DNA of 64,000 nt from Paludibacteraceae bacterium (GCA_016283095.1 JAEEMG010000043.1:1-64000); one strand, 5' to 3'; positions 43,330-53,126 are shown, counted from the stretch's first letter. The notes: a model not told the origin generated them from the letters alone. Translations and numbers: made by a program.

Positions 43330-44118
43330 ATGCAGAGAGACAAACTTTTAACCAAGTATTATAATAAGCATAAGGAAGATTTACGTCTGACTCGCCGACA
43401 TGGAATGGTGGAATTCCGTGTGTCGATGCACTATATCAAACAATTTCTGCCCGATAATTGCAACGGTCTGAAACTTCTTGATTTAGGTGCTGCGACGGGA
43501 AGATATTCCTTCGCTCTTGCTGAACTTGGCTGCGACGTGACTGCTGTGGAGCTGGTGAAACATAACCTCGATATCTTGAAATCAAAAGGCGACACAGTGA
43601 AAGCATTCCAAGGTAACGCTAAAGATTTGTCGTTCCTGCCTGACAACAGTTTTGATATCACTATCAATTTCGGTCCTCTTTATCATCTGATTGGCGACGA
43701 GGAAAAACTCATCGCTATGAATGAGGCTAAACGTGTCACTAAGGATGGTGGACTTATCTTCAACGCATACGTGATGAACGACTACTGCATCCTGACCTAT
43801 TGTTTTGAAGAAGACAGAATCTGTAATCTGATGGAAAAAGGGTTCATCGACGACTCTTTCCACGTTCGCTCGGATAACGAAGAACTCTACGACTATATGC
43901 GTGTGGATGATATCGACAGACTTAACAAACTAACAGGTCTTGAGAGAGTGAAGATTTTTTCACCTGATGGTCCATCAGACTATATGCGCCCCGTCATCAA
44001 CAAGATGAGCGAGGAGTCTTTTGAAAAATTCGTCGACTTCCAAATGAAGAATGCCGAACGTCCCGATCTTATCGGAGCTGGCAGCCACACCGTCGACATA
44101 GTACGTGTACACAAATAA
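43330..44118 (+). CDS. Class I SAM-dependent methyltransferase
   Basis: A 262-residue protein with LLDLGAATGRYSFALAELGCDVTAVEL (SAM motifs I and II) and SFDITINFGPLYHL (motif III/IV region). The substrate is unknown; the C-terminal segment lacks a recognisable specificity domain. It is probably co-transcribed with the lipoprotein gene 8 bp downstream. Confidence 0.8.
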   Translation: MQRDKLLTKYYNKHKEDLRLTRRHGMVEFRVSMHYIKQFLPDNCNGLKLLDLGAATGRYSFALAELGCDVTAVELVKHNLDILKSKGDTVKAFQGNAKDLSFLPDNSFDITINFGPLYHLIGDEEKLIAMNEAKRVTKDGGLIFNAYVMNDYCILTYCFEEDRICNLMEKGFIDDSFHVRSDNEELYDYMRVDDIDRLNKLTGLERVKIFSPDGPSDYMRPVINKMSEESFEKFVDFQMKNAERPDLIGAGSHTVDIVRVHK

Positions 44119-44126
44119 TACTGATT

Positions 44127-44576
44127 ATGAACCGTTTCGCTTACATAGTATTTTCTGCCGTTTTCTTTATGAGCATCTCTTCATGCCGTGAAGAAGAGGA
44201 GAATCCGATTCCAAATCGTACTGTAAACGTCAACACATCATACTCGGATTATATGCAACTGCGAAACGCAGGCTCCCATATCGAATATAAATATGGCAAC
44301 TTCTATGCTGCCGGCACACTGCTTGGATACGGCGGCATACTTATTTTCCGAGACTACGACAACAAATTACATGCTGCCGACCTGGCATGTCCTGTGGAAG
44401 CTGATGAAAATGTGACTGTGGAAGTGAATATGCCATACGCAATCTGCCCTCAATGCAACACCAAATATGATCTGACTTTCGGATTCTGCACCCCGGTAAG
44501 TGGTCCGGGAAATTTCGCATTGAAAATTTATCAAAGTGTTTTTGAGGCAGGAGACTATATTCAGGTGAGAAACTAA
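44127..44576 (+). CDS. Rieske-like lipoprotein without histidine ligands
   Basis: A 149-residue lipoprotein (SPII signal ending SISSC). The second half has the outline of a Rieske domain, with DLACPV, then ICPQCNTKYDLTFG and PVSGPGNFAL. A true Rieske cluster needs CxH and CxxH; here these are CPV and CPQC, so both His ligands are missing. It may bind another metal or none. The gene converges with and overlaps the phosphatase gene by 4 bp. Confidence 0.6.
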   Translation: MNRFAYIVFSAVFFMSISSCREEEENPIPNRTVNVNTSYSDYMQLRNAGSHIEYKYGNFYAAGTLLGYGGILIFRDYDNKLHAADLACPVEADENVTVEVNMPYAICPQCNTKYDLTFGFCTPVSGPGNFALKIYQSVFEAGDYIQVRN

Positions 44577-45235
44577 CCCTCCTTTATCACCTCCAACATC
44601 TCAGACGGAGAGTCAATCATCCGCGTCGCTCCAAACTGGCTTAAAAATTCTGCGGTCTTGAATCCCCACGTCACAGACAAACAATCTATTCCAGCATTAC
44701 GCGCAGTCAGAATGTCGACGTCGGAATCCCCGACATACAGACATTGTTCAGGCTCCGACCCCAACTGGGTAATCGCTTCAAATACCATTGCAGGTGATGG
44801 TTTACGTGGAATGCCACTCTTTTCATTTTCCCCAAGAGCAACATCAATATACTCCGCGAAATGTTCTGAATTAAGTTTCTTTACCTCTATATCTGGTTTA
44901 TTGGAAACAATAGCCATCCTGCATCCCATGCCTTTGAGTGAAGACAATAAAGAAAGAATGCCATCGTATGGTTTGGAATGATCTTTGCAATGAGTTGTGT
45001 AATGCTGAAGAAAACAAGTGATCATTTTTTCTATCATATCCTCCGACGTATTTTCCGGCACAGCCATCTCGATTAGTTTTCGCACTCCATTACCCAGAAA
45101 CTGACGAACTTCATCGATAGTACGCGTAGGCAAACCCATTTGCGAAAGGGCATGATTAGTACTGATTGTCAGATCGTCTAACGTGTTCATCAACGTACCG
45201 TCGAGATCAAAAATTATAGTCGTATATTTCAACAT
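44573..45235 (-). CDS. HAD hydrolase, phosphoglycolate phosphatase-like
   Basis: A 220-residue HAD phosphatase with IIFDLDGTLMNTLDDL (motif I), VSNKPD (motif II), RKPSP (Lys motif III) and VGDSDVDILTARNAG (motif IV), and a helical cap. It resembles Gph, which removes 2-phosphoglycolate; other sugar phosphates are possible. The start is the ATG at 45235 (MLKYTT). It lies 9 bp downstream of dprA. Confidence 0.85.
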   Translation of the reverse strand: MLKYTTIIFDLDGTLMNTLDDLTISTNHALSQMGLPTRTIDEVRQFLGNGVRKLIEMAVPENTSEDMIEKMITCFLQHYTTHCKDHSKPYDGILSLLSSLKGMGCRMAIVSNKPDIEVKKLNSEHFAEYIDVALGENEKSGIPRKPSPAMVFEAITQLGSEPEQCLYVGDSDVDILTARNAGIDCLSVTWGFKTAEFLSQFGATRMIDSPSEMLEVIKEG

Positions 45236-45243
45236 AGTCATTA

Positions 45244-46125
45244 TCAAAAATCAAAAAGATTCTTCGGCATAAAACATCTTTCAAGAAATCCGTCGACGGA
45301 ATGCTTCGCGTCTCCTGCATCAATCACTCCTGCATCTCCACGCTTTTTCTCCACCATACGGTTGAGAGCAAACATCGGATCATCAGCATCTGCCGCAACA
45401 TCATAAATGGCAACGCAGTCGATATTGTTTTCTATCGCATAATTCACCGCAAAACGTGATCCTCCATCTTCCCTGCTCGCCACCAATACCACACCATCCG
45501 ACAACATAGCCTGCAGATGGTCGCGGCGGACATAACGTGGAGTAAGCTCCGTCTTTCCAGCCACGGTATAGTATTCGCTCAACAGCAATCCCCCACTCCG
45601 CACAATCTCCTCAGCCAAAGCAATTTTTGAATCGGGAATCACTCTCCACACTGGCGACGGGAGAATGGCAATAGTCTTCCCTCCCTTCTCCACACATCTG
45701 CTATGCGCTATCGAGTCACAACCGTTTGCCAGACCTGACACTATCGTCATCTGTCTCTCCACAAGCGCATCCACAACCCTCTCCTCACGCATCTTAATTT
45801 CATGCGTGGTATTACGGGTGCCGATCACAGCAATTCTCTTGGTGTTTAACAATGAAATGTCTCCGCGGTAGAAAAAACAAAGCGGATAATCCCCAGCAGA
45901 AACCCGAGCACGGATCTTGGGGAAAGATGAATCGTGGAAGGAAATTATTCCGTCGAACCCTGACTGATTGGATTCCAGAATCTGCTCGATCTCATCACGT
46001 CGATCCAACAGATCGTCCGGCAGGACACTGCCCTTCTTGCAATTGGCATACACCCACGCCCTACCCTTGCCTTTTGACGAAAGATACGCGAGGATGTTCA
46101 ACGCATCAACTGAAATTGAGCTCAT
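45244..46125 (-). CDS. dprA: DprA/Smf-family DNA-processing protein
   Basis: A 293-residue protein with a divergent DprA Rossmann domain: RIAVIGTRNTTHEIKMREERVV, TIVSGLANGCDSIAHSRCVEKGGKTIAILPS, LLLSEYY, and VLVASREDGGSRFAVNYAIE, where the canonical SG[A/S]L is altered. There is no winged-helix C-terminus. DprA loads RecA on single-stranded DNA during transformation. It overlaps rodA by one base. Confidence 0.75.
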   Translation of the reverse strand: MSSISVDALNILAYLSSKGKGRAWVYANCKKGSVLPDDLLDRRDEIEQILESNQSGFDGIISFHDSSFPKIRARVSAGDYPLCFFYRGDISLLNTKRIAVIGTRNTTHEIKMREERVVDALVERQMTIVSGLANGCDSIAHSRCVEKGGKTIAILPSPVWRVIPDSKIALAEEIVRSGGLLLSEYYTVAGKTELTPRYVRRDHLQAMLSDGVVLVASREDGGSRFAVNYAIENNIDCVAIYDVAADADDPMFALNRMVEKKRGDAGVIDAGDAKHSVDGFLERCFMPKNLFDF

Positions 46126-47597
46126 TATTCCATCATATACTCCTTACGACTTGCGTCGAGACGAAGGAAGATGAACAACAATATTGTGAAACTCCACAAA
46201 GATGAACCTCCGTAACTGAAGAATGGCAACGGAATACCGATCACAGGAGTCAAACCAATCACCATTCCAATATTGATGGCGACGTGGAAGAATATGATCG
46301 ACGCTACACAATATCCATAAATCCTACTGAACACCGATCGCTGTCTCTCCGCCAAAGAAATCAATCTCAGCATCAAAGCAAGGAAGCAAACGACCACTGC
46401 CGTTGTGCCGATAAATCCATGCTCCTCTCCGACGGTGCAGAAAATAAAGTCAGTATCCTGCTCTGGCACGTACTTCAACTTCGTCTGTGTTCCCTGCAAG
46501 AAACCTTTTCCTGTCAAACGTCCGCTACCGATGGCAATCATAGACTGGTTAACATTATATCCCGACTTCTTCAAGTCGTTCTCCATTCCCAACGTCACCT
46601 TGATACGTGTCTGCTGATGTGGCTGAAGAATCTTGTTGAAAGCATAGTCTGAAATATGTCCAAATCCGATCGAGCCCGCCACAAAAAGAGAAATCAAAAA
46701 ATATCCCCACTTTCGCTGACGTATAGCCTGACTCAACAGATAAATGATCAATACCCCGACTACAATATACGCCAGATATGAAAACTTTATCTTTATATCA
46801 AGATATGTATAGACAACAATGCCGACGAAAAACAAAGACACTCCCAAAATAGAGATAGTCTTTACAAGAGATTTATCCTTATAATAGAAATAGGCCATAG
46901 ACAAGGCAATCACTATCGCCATTATCATGATCGCGAACATTCCCAAACTCTCCCCAGGGATCGAATCCACAATCGGAGTGGCTCCAAAACGGATCGACAC
47001 AACAAAGAAGACCGCCGCACACACTCCCAACAACAATATAATTCCCGTCATACCCTGACGATACAGCACAAGGAACAAAGCCAGATATGCCAATGCGGAA
47101 CCCGTCTCATTCTGTGCCACAATAATCAACATCGGCACAAAGATGATAAGATACATCGTCACTAATTGTCGGAAGTCTTTCATCGTGAAGCCATAACTGC
47201 TCATAAACTTTGCCAGACAGAGACACGTCGCCGTCTTGGCAAACTCCGCCGGCTGCAAACTGATGGGTCCCATCACCAACCACGAATGTGAGCCTCGCGT
47301 ATCCGGGGCGACTATCAGCGTGACTATCAGCAATATTATGAAAAATCCATATATCACATAGGCAAGCGTGGTGTAGATTTTCACGTCGAGCATCAGAAGC
47401 ACCGCCGCAATCACCACAGAACATCCAATCCATACAAGCTGTTTTCCGAATCTCTGCGAGAAATCCCAGAACTCACTGTCGTCAAAATTGTAGGACGCAC
47501 CGTAGATGCTTATCCATCCGAATACGACAAGGGCAATATACAGCCCTATAGTCCAGAGATCTATATTGTTGAGAATATTTTCGTTTCTTCTATCCAT
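46125..47597 (-). CDS. rodA: Rod shape-determining SEDS glycosyltransferase RodA
   Basis: A 490-residue polytopic membrane protein of the FtsW/RodA/SpoVE family with GSHSWLVMGPISLQPAEFAK and the C-terminal GLTPVIGIPLPFFSYGGSSLW. It polymerises lipid II glycan strands with PBP2. It is longer than E. coli RodA because of extra central helices (about residues 215-330), which is common in Bacteroidota. It lies 4 bp after mrdA. Confidence 0.93.
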   Translation of the reverse strand: MDRRNENILNNIDLWTIGLYIALVVFGWISIYGASYNFDDSEFWDFSQRFGKQLVWIGCSVVIAAVLLMLDVKIYTTLAYVIYGFFIILLIVTLIVAPDTRGSHSWLVMGPISLQPAEFAKTATCLCLAKFMSSYGFTMKDFRQLVTMYLIIFVPMLIIVAQNETGSALAYLALFLVLYRQGMTGIILLLGVCAAVFFVVSIRFGATPIVDSIPGESLGMFAIMIMAIVIALSMAYFYYKDKSLVKTISILGVSLFFVGIVVYTYLDIKIKFSYLAYIVVGVLIIYLLSQAIRQRKWGYFLISLFVAGSIGFGHISDYAFNKILQPHQQTRIKVTLGMENDLKKSGYNVNQSMIAIGSGRLTGKGFLQGTQTKLKYVPEQDTDFIFCTVGEEHGFIGTTAVVVCFLALMLRLISLAERQRSVFSRIYGYCVASIIFFHVAINIGMVIGLTPVIGIPLPFFSYGGSSLWSFTILLFIFLRLDASRKEYMME

Positions 47598-47601
47598 TTC
47601 C

Positions 47602-49431
47602 CTACTCTTTAATCAGGTTAGCATCAAGCAGACGTTGCTCAATAGGCTTGCGTCGCTTAGGTATTCCACCCTTCAGATACTTTTCAATCATAAGTGTAGC
47701 AATAGGGGCTGCCCATGTCGCGCCAAATCCACTATTCTCCACCACTACACTAATTGCTATTTTCGGATCATCCTTTGGCGCGAACGCCATAAATATAGAG
47801 TGATCCTTTCCATGTGGGTTCTCTGCTGTTCCCGTCTTTCCACACACAGCTATACTGTCAATACGTGAATAGTATCCTGTTCCGGAAACCATCACAAGCT
47901 CCATTCCTTCAACCACAATGTCATAATACTTAGGGTCGATAGTACTGTTGTGACGTGTGATAAACGACGAGTCAATCTCTCCTCCAAAGATCTTCTTCAC
48001 AAGATGAGGAGTGTAGTAATGTCCACGATTGGCGATTGTGGCACCTAAATTTGCGATCTGCAACGGCGTCGCCAACACCTCTCCCTGACCGATGGAAAGA
48101 GAAATGATTGTCAATCCCTTCCAACGATTCTCTCCGTACACCTTGTTGTATACACTTGAATTCGGAATGTATCCACGTTTTTCATTAGGCACATCCGCTC
48201 CAAGTTTATATCCAAAACCAAGCGAGACAATGTGATTTTTCCAGACATCTATCGCCTCAGACACATTCTTGTATTTCTTATTGTCGATCAATGTACGGAA
48301 TCCACTACAATAATAAGCGTTACAAGAGTGCTGGATACTATGTTTCAAATTAAGCGGTGACTCATGACCGTGGCAACCCACCGACAAAGCTCCGGCATGA
48401 AATCCATGCTGACAACCATAAGCGGTGTTTGGAGTGATGATGCCCTCCTGCTGTAGCACAAGAGCCTGAGCTGTCTTGAATGTTGAGCCGGGAGGATACT
48501 GAGCCATCATCGGACGGTCGAACAATGGTTTCAACGGATCTTTCGATAACGCAGCAAAATTGGCACTTCTCTTTCTACCCACAAGCATGGATGGATCATA
48601 AGTCGGACTCGAGACCAATGCCAAGATTTCTCCCGTCGACGGTTCGATCGCAGCAATTGATCCGATTTTTCCATGCATCAGTTCCTCACCATACTTCTGC
48701 AACTCAATGTCGAGCGACAACTCGATATCTTTTCCAGGCACTGGTTTTTTATCATACTTACCATCCTCATATTTTCCCTTCACACGGCCACGCGAGTCAC
48801 GAAGTAGAATCTCCTCTCCCTTTTCACCACGAAGCACCTTCTCGTATGTAAGCTCGATACCATTTTGTCCGGCATAGTCACCCTGCTGATAAAAATCATC
48901 AGCCTCTATCTGTTTTTTCGAGACCTCACCGATTGAGCCGAGCGCCAAAGCGGCATTGTGATAATTATACTCACGAAGTGTACGCTTCTGCACATAAATA
49001 CCATTAAACTTATAAAGTTTTTCACTGACCGGGCCATATTCCTCGTCGCTCAACTGAGACATAAATAGCTGCGGCACATATGGCGAATAGCCACTTTTTC
49101 GCTTGATAATGCCCATTCGCTTAATAAAATCGGCCTTTGTGATACCAAGTGTGTTTGCAAAAGCAAGCGTATCAAACCCTCTTGCCTCACGTGGCACAAT
49201 CATAATATCGTATGCTGATTTGTTGAAAACGATAAGTCTTCCATTTCGATCTGTGATAAGACCGCGAGACGGATATATCACTTTTCTAAGGTAGGCATTA
49301 TTTTGTGACTGCTCCAAATAACTCTTGTCTACGATCTGAATAGAAAAAAGTCTGATGATATAAATCAAACAGACTGCCACCATTATCAAAGAAATGGTAT
49401 ATCTTCTATTGTCATTACTGTCATTAATCAT
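47602..49431 (-). CDS. mrdA: Penicillin-binding protein 2
   Basis: A 609-residue class B PBP with one N-terminal membrane helix, a dimerisation domain (RGLITDRNGRLIVFN), and transpeptidase motifs: SxxK in PPGSTFKTAQALV, SxN in HSCNAYYCSG, and KTGTAENPHG. It cross-links peptidoglycan in the elongasome with RodA. The start overlaps mreD by 8 bp. Confidence 0.95.
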   Translation of the reverse strand: MINDSNDNRRYTISLIMVAVCLIYIIRLFSIQIVDKSYLEQSQNNAYLRKVIYPSRGLITDRNGRLIVFNKSAYDIMIVPREARGFDTLAFANTLGITKADFIKRMGIIKRKSGYSPYVPQLFMSQLSDEEYGPVSEKLYKFNGIYVQKRTLREYNYHNAALALGSIGEVSKKQIEADDFYQQGDYAGQNGIELTYEKVLRGEKGEEILLRDSRGRVKGKYEDGKYDKKPVPGKDIELSLDIELQKYGEELMHGKIGSIAAIEPSTGEILALVSSPTYDPSMLVGRKRSANFAALSKDPLKPLFDRPMMAQYPPGSTFKTAQALVLQQEGIITPNTAYGCQHGFHAGALSVGCHGHESPLNLKHSIQHSCNAYYCSGFRTLIDNKKYKNVSEAIDVWKNHIVSLGFGYKLGADVPNEKRGYIPNSSVYNKVYGENRWKGLTIISLSIGQGEVLATPLQIANLGATIANRGHYYTPHLVKKIFGGEIDSSFITRHNSTIDPKYYDIVVEGMELVMVSGTGYYSRIDSIAVCGKTGTAENPHGKDHSIFMAFAPKDDPKIAISVVVENSGFGATWAAPIATLMIEKYLKGGIPKRRKPIEQRLLDANLIKE

Positions 49432-49939
49432 CTATCCTTCGATTACTGCGATAGTGTTCAATAATAAATATAAGTAGTAAAGTGAAGAGTGTCGAACAAA
49501 CACCCTTAAAAAGCACCAAATGCAATTTGCTGAATGTGAACGCGCTCAATGCGAAAAGAGCTATATGATGCGCCAACACAAGTATGGATGCATATTGGAT
49601 GAAAGTGTTCGTGCCATACGATCTGAATCCAGGCACAATCATCTTATTGTCTTCACGTGGAGAGAAAATCTTATCCATGTGAGGCTTAAGGAATCCAAGA
49701 AGCAAAGTGGCTCCGGCATTCACACCGATAGTGCCACTGAAGAAGTCTATTGACAATCCAAGCAAGAATGCAAGAACCTGTACAACCGTACGATTCCATC
49801 CTGTCGGAAGATGAAGGATAAAAAGGACATAGAGGTAAGGATTGACCTCTCCAAGAAAATTGATGTGGTTCAACACCAATCCCTGAAGCAAAACATACAC
49901 CACAAAACTGAACACGTATGAAAGTATGTCAACACCCAT
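49424..49939 (-). CDS. mreD: Rod shape-determining protein MreD
   Basis: A 171-residue membrane protein with about five helices (VFSFVVYVLLQGLVLNHI; PYLYVLFILHLPTGW; VQVLAFLLGLSIDFF). Small, divergent, and identified mainly by topology and position between mreC and mrdA. Confidence 0.85.
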   Translation of the reverse strand: MGVDILSYVFSFVVYVLLQGLVLNHINFLGEVNPYLYVLFILHLPTGWNRTVVQVLAFLLGLSIDFFSGTIGVNAGATLLLGFLKPHMDKIFSPREDNKMIVPGFRSYGTNTFIQYASILVLAHHIALFALSAFTFSKLHLVLFKGVCSTLFTLLLIFIIEHYRSNRRIDD

Positions 49940-50787
49940 TATTTGTTATCCTCCTTAATTTTACTGTTCAACTCCTGAATCTCGGCGGAATAACCGAAAT
50001 CGATCACGTCGACAAACATCAATGACGAATAATCCTGACTCAACCTTACTGTTATTTCATAGAAATCGTCATTACCTTTTTCAAAAGACTCAACCTTTCC
50101 GATATTGATTCCAGCAGGGAAGATTGTGGAATATCCGCTCGTCACGACAGAGTCTCCCTCTTCCACATTGATATAGTTAGGGACCTGCTCCATCGAAGCC
50201 TTACGGATGTCTCCTCCATTCCACGTGATGATACCCGTTCCTTTCTTATCCTTGATGATAGATGACGTTTTGGAATCGATATTGATGATTGGAAGCACAA
50301 GGCTGAAATGCTCAGTCACTCCACTCACGATTCCAACCACACCGTTTGAAGAGATGACTCCCATATCCTGACGGATGCCATCAGCCTCTCCCTTGTCGAT
50401 AGTGATTATATTCTTGAAATTGTCGCGTCTCACATTCACAACACGAGCTGTATGAAATGTAAATTTCTTCTCATCCGCAAATGCTCTGCGCTTCAAATAG
50501 TTGGTGTCATTTTCAATCTGCAGCAGACGTGATTCAAGTCGACGAATCTCTCCCTGCAACTGGCTGTTATGTTCAGCCAACATCTGGTTCTGCTCTGTCA
50601 GTGAGAAATACTGGTTCACATCTGTACGAACAGAATTCATGCCTCCAATGAGACTGCCACATGTAGTGTTTACTTGGAAACCTTGATAAACATTGAATCT
50701 TGCCACTAGAATTAGACAGACTAATTCCAGCAACAAGAACAATATTAGATTACTAAACTTTCGTATGAATTGTAAAAGTGTATTCAC
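49939..50787 (-). CDS. mreC: Rod shape-determining protein MreC
   Basis: A 282-residue bitopic protein: N-terminal membrane helix (LILFLLLELVCLILVARF), coiled coil (QNQMLAEHNSQLQGEIRRLESRL region), then a beta domain with NFKNIITIDKGEADGIRQDMGVI and GVVGIVSGV, as in MreC. The start codon is GTG. It overlaps mreD by one base and lies 12 bp after mreB. Confidence 0.92.
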   Translation of the reverse strand: MNTLLQFIRKFSNLILFLLLELVCLILVARFNVYQGFQVNTTCGSLIGGMNSVRTDVNQYFSLTEQNQMLAEHNSQLQGEIRRLESRLLQIENDTNYLKRRAFADEKKFTFHTARVVNVRRDNFKNIITIDKGEADGIRQDMGVISSNGVVGIVSGVTEHFSLVLPIINIDSKTSSIIKDKKGTGIITWNGGDIRKASMEQVPNYINVEEGDSVVTSGYSTIFPAGINIGKVESFEKGNDDFYEITVRLSQDYSSLMFVDVIDFGYSAEIQELNSKIKEDNK

Positions 50788-50799
50788 AACTTTCGATAA

Positions 50800-51819
50800 T
50801 TATCGCATTAAGAAAGAGAATTTGTCACAATTCTTAAGTGCGATTCCTGTACCACGAGCCACCGCATGCAATGGGTCATCCGCAATGTGGAAAGGAATAC
50901 CAATCTTGTTAGTAAGACGCTTGTCCAAACCACGAAGCAACGCGCCACCACCTGCCAACCAGATTCCACGCTGCACGATATCAGCATATAGCTCTGGCGG
51001 AGTCTGCTCCAACGCATTAAGCACAGCAGCCTCGATCTTTGAGATAGATTTCTCGATACAGTGTGCGATCTCCTGGTAAGACACTGGCACTGCCAATGGA
51101 AGTGCAGATAGACGGTTTGGTCCGTTGACGATGAAGTCTGCAGGTGCATCCTCCAAATTAGTTAGTGCGGAACCAACCTTTACCTTGATTTCCTCTGCTG
51201 TACGCTCACCAACCTTGATATTGTGCTGGCTACTCATGTACTCCTGCACATCAGCTGTCAAATCATCACCGGCGATACGGATAGACTTGTTAGAGACGAT
51301 ACCACCCAAAGAGATGACCGCGATCTCAGTAGTACCACCACCTATGTCGACAATCATGTTTCCCTCTGGAGCCTCAACGTCGATACCGATACCGATAGCG
51401 GCAGCCATTGGCTCATAGATCATATATACCTCACGTCCTCCTGCGTGCTCAGAAGAGTCGCGCACGGCACGGATTTCAACTTCAGTACTACCCGACGGAA
51501 TACATACCACCATACGCAATTGAGGAGTAAACCATGAGCGCTCCGAACTTGCCATCTTGATCATGGCACGCATCATCTGCTCAGCAGCGTAGAAGTCTGC
51601 GATCACACCGTCTCTCAACGGACGCACAATACGTATGTTCTCCGGGTTACGACCCTGCATCGCCTTTGCCTCGTGACCGACAGCGACCAACTTCTCAGTC
51701 TTGCGGTCCAAAGCAACGATACTTGGCTCGTCCACGACGATCTTATCGTTGTTTATAATAATAGTGTTGGCTGTACCAAGGTCCATCGCCAACTCCTGTG
51801 TCAAAGAGAAAAACGCCAT
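50800..51819 (-). CDS. mreB: Actin-like cell-shape protein MreB
   Basis: A 339-residue actin-fold ATPase with AMDLGTANTIIINNDKIVVDEPSIVA (phosphate 1), VDIGGGTTEIAVISLGGIV (phosphate 2) and WLAGGGALLRGLD (adenosine motif). It polymerises at the membrane to direct lateral wall synthesis by the genes downstream. It begins 2 bp after the half-length purH. Confidence 0.97.
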   Translation of the reverse strand: MAFFSLTQELAMDLGTANTIIINNDKIVVDEPSIVALDRKTEKLVAVGHEAKAMQGRNPENIRIVRPLRDGVIADFYAAEQMMRAMIKMASSERSWFTPQLRMVVCIPSGSTEVEIRAVRDSSEHAGGREVYMIYEPMAAAIGIGIDVEAPEGNMIVDIGGGTTEIAVISLGGIVSNKSIRIAGDDLTADVQEYMSSQHNIKVGERTAEEIKVKVGSALTNLEDAPADFIVNGPNRLSALPLAVPVSYQEIAHCIEKSISKIEAAVLNALEQTPPELYADIVQRGIWLAGGGALLRGLDKRLTNKIGIPFHIADDPLHAVARGTGIALKNCDKFSFLMR

Positions 51820-51821
51820 CT

Positions 51822-52415
51822 TTATTTTGCGAAATAAGCGTGAATATGAGTATCGTAGTTAGAAGAAACCTTGAATGCCTCAGTAGCGAACCAACGTCTC
51901 TCCTCCAATGATGTCTCAGCGCCGTTCTTCTTCATGATATCAAGAAGCGGAGCGTACTGTGCCTTTGAAGCCACGATAACAACATCCTTGAAGTTTTTCG
52001 CTGCAGCTCTGATAAGGCTGATACCGCCTATATCGATCTTCTCAATAATCTCTGCCTCACTCTTGCCCTCAGCAACAGTCTGCTCGAATGGGTATAGATC
52101 AACAATAACAAGGTCGATCTCTGGAATCTCGTACTTAGCCATCTGCTCCTCGTCTTCCTTCAATCCACGGCGACCAAGAATACCACCGAAAATCTTAGGG
52201 TGAAGAGTCTTGACACGGCCACCCAAAATTGAAGGGTAAGATGTCAAATTCTCAACAGCCTTGCAAGGTATACCCTGCTGCTCAATAAATGCCTGTGTAC
52301 CACCAGTTGACAATATCTCGACTCCGTTTTCATTCAATGTCTTCAATATCTCAGACAAACCATCTTTGTGGAAAACGGAAATAAGAGCTCTCTTTATTTT
52401 CTTATTTGCTGACAT
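51822..52415 (-). CDS. purH: IMP cyclohydrolase half of PurH only
   Basis: A 197-residue protein equal to the N-terminal IMPCH (MGS-like) domain: ALISVFHKDGLSEILKTL, ILSTGGTQAFIEQQGIPCKAVE, SILGGRVKTLHPKIFGGIL and KIDIGGISLIRAAAKNFKDV. Bacterial PurH usually continues for another 300 or so residues as AICAR formyltransferase. Here translation stops at SSNYDTHIHAYFAK, close to the domain boundary, and mreB starts 2 bp later. The formyltransferase must be encoded elsewhere or be lost. ATG at 52415 (MSANKK) preferred. Confidence 0.88.
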   Translation of the reverse strand: MSANKKIKRALISVFHKDGLSEILKTLNENGVEILSTGGTQAFIEQQGIPCKAVENLTSYPSILGGRVKTLHPKIFGGILGRRGLKEDEEQMAKYEIPEIDLVIVDLYPFEQTVAEGKSEAEIIEKIDIGGISLIRAAAKNFKDVVIVASKAQYAPLLDIMKKNGAETSLEERRWFATEAFKVSSNYDTHIHAYFAK

Positions 52416-52442
52416 AATTTTGAAATTTCGTTTGTATGCCAA

Positions 52443-52450
52443 CAAAAATA
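52443..52450 (-). promoter_or_regulatory. -7 promoter element of the purH-mre operon
   Basis: TATTTTTG on the minus strand, 27 bp before the purH ATG, matches TAnnTTTG. It probably drives purH, mreBCD, mrdA, rodA and dprA. Confidence 0.55.
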
Positions 52451-52649
52451 CTATTTTTTATTCACTAAACGAAAAAAAATCTGCATAAAAATTAACTAAT
52501 TTTAACGATGTTGCAACGTTTTTTTTCATACGTTCCAACGACGGTGATTTCGGACGGGAAAATGTGACGTCAACGATATATTTTCCACCTATATTTCTAC
52601 CTATATGGAATCGCTGACGCGATAACTATTCTCATTTTTTAACTAAAAA

Positions 52650-52679
52650 AAGAGTGAAGAACCGAAATCCTTCACTCTT
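52650..52679 (-). terminator. Terminator of the lipoprotein gene
   Basis: AAGAGTGAAG pairs with CTTCACTCTT across ten bases, and a T-run follows on the minus strand. Nearly the same hairpin is found after queA at 55429-55458. Confidence 0.8.
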
Positions 52680-52688
52680 AACTCTTGA

Positions 52689-53126
52689 TTAATTCTTCAA
52701 TAATGTGTCACACTTTGCAAGTGTGGAATCATCGATGAAAAAATACCTACTAGTATATTCACCATTTTTTACACTATAATATTTTTCGCTCCAAAATGTA
52801 CCCCAATCAGCATGATAAAACAAGTATTCTCCTTTATTGTTTTTCATCGAGATTGTATCTGCCCTATCTATATCATCAGGATGTTCTCCATATAAGAAGG
52901 ACATTGTATCTCTTGGACCTAACGAATACGACCTGTACCCTTGTTGCAAATATTTTTTATAGTCCTCGTATGAATAATGAAAACTTACAAACAATGAATC
53001 TGATGTGTCATTAATGTAGAAATATGATGGATAAAGGTTTGGCTCCGTTAAGTCTTCATCACATGATACAAGACTAGATATTAGCCCAATAAGTAAACAA
53101 AGCGCGAATGTTTTTTTTCGTTTCAT
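52689..53126 (-). CDS. Small lipoprotein, copy 2 of a tandem pair
   Basis: A 145-residue protein with SPII signal MKRKKTFALCLLIGLISSLVSC-DEDLTEP. The mature part is beta-rich with YFYINDTSDSLFVSF.YSYEDYKK, SLGPRDTMSFLYGE and YFFIDDSTLAKCDTLL. It is a close paralogue of the next lipoprotein (53370-53810). Function unknown; it lies downstream of a metalloprotease, as the lipoproteins at 23.5-24.7 kb lie downstream of a C10 protease. Confidence 0.7.
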   Translation of the reverse strand: MKRKKTFALCLLIGLISSLVSCDEDLTEPNLYPSYFYINDTSDSLFVSFHYSYEDYKKYLQQGYRSYSLGPRDTMSFLYGEHPDDIDRADTISMKNNKGEYLFYHADWGTFWSEKYYSVKNGEYTSRYFFIDDSTLAKCDTLLKN

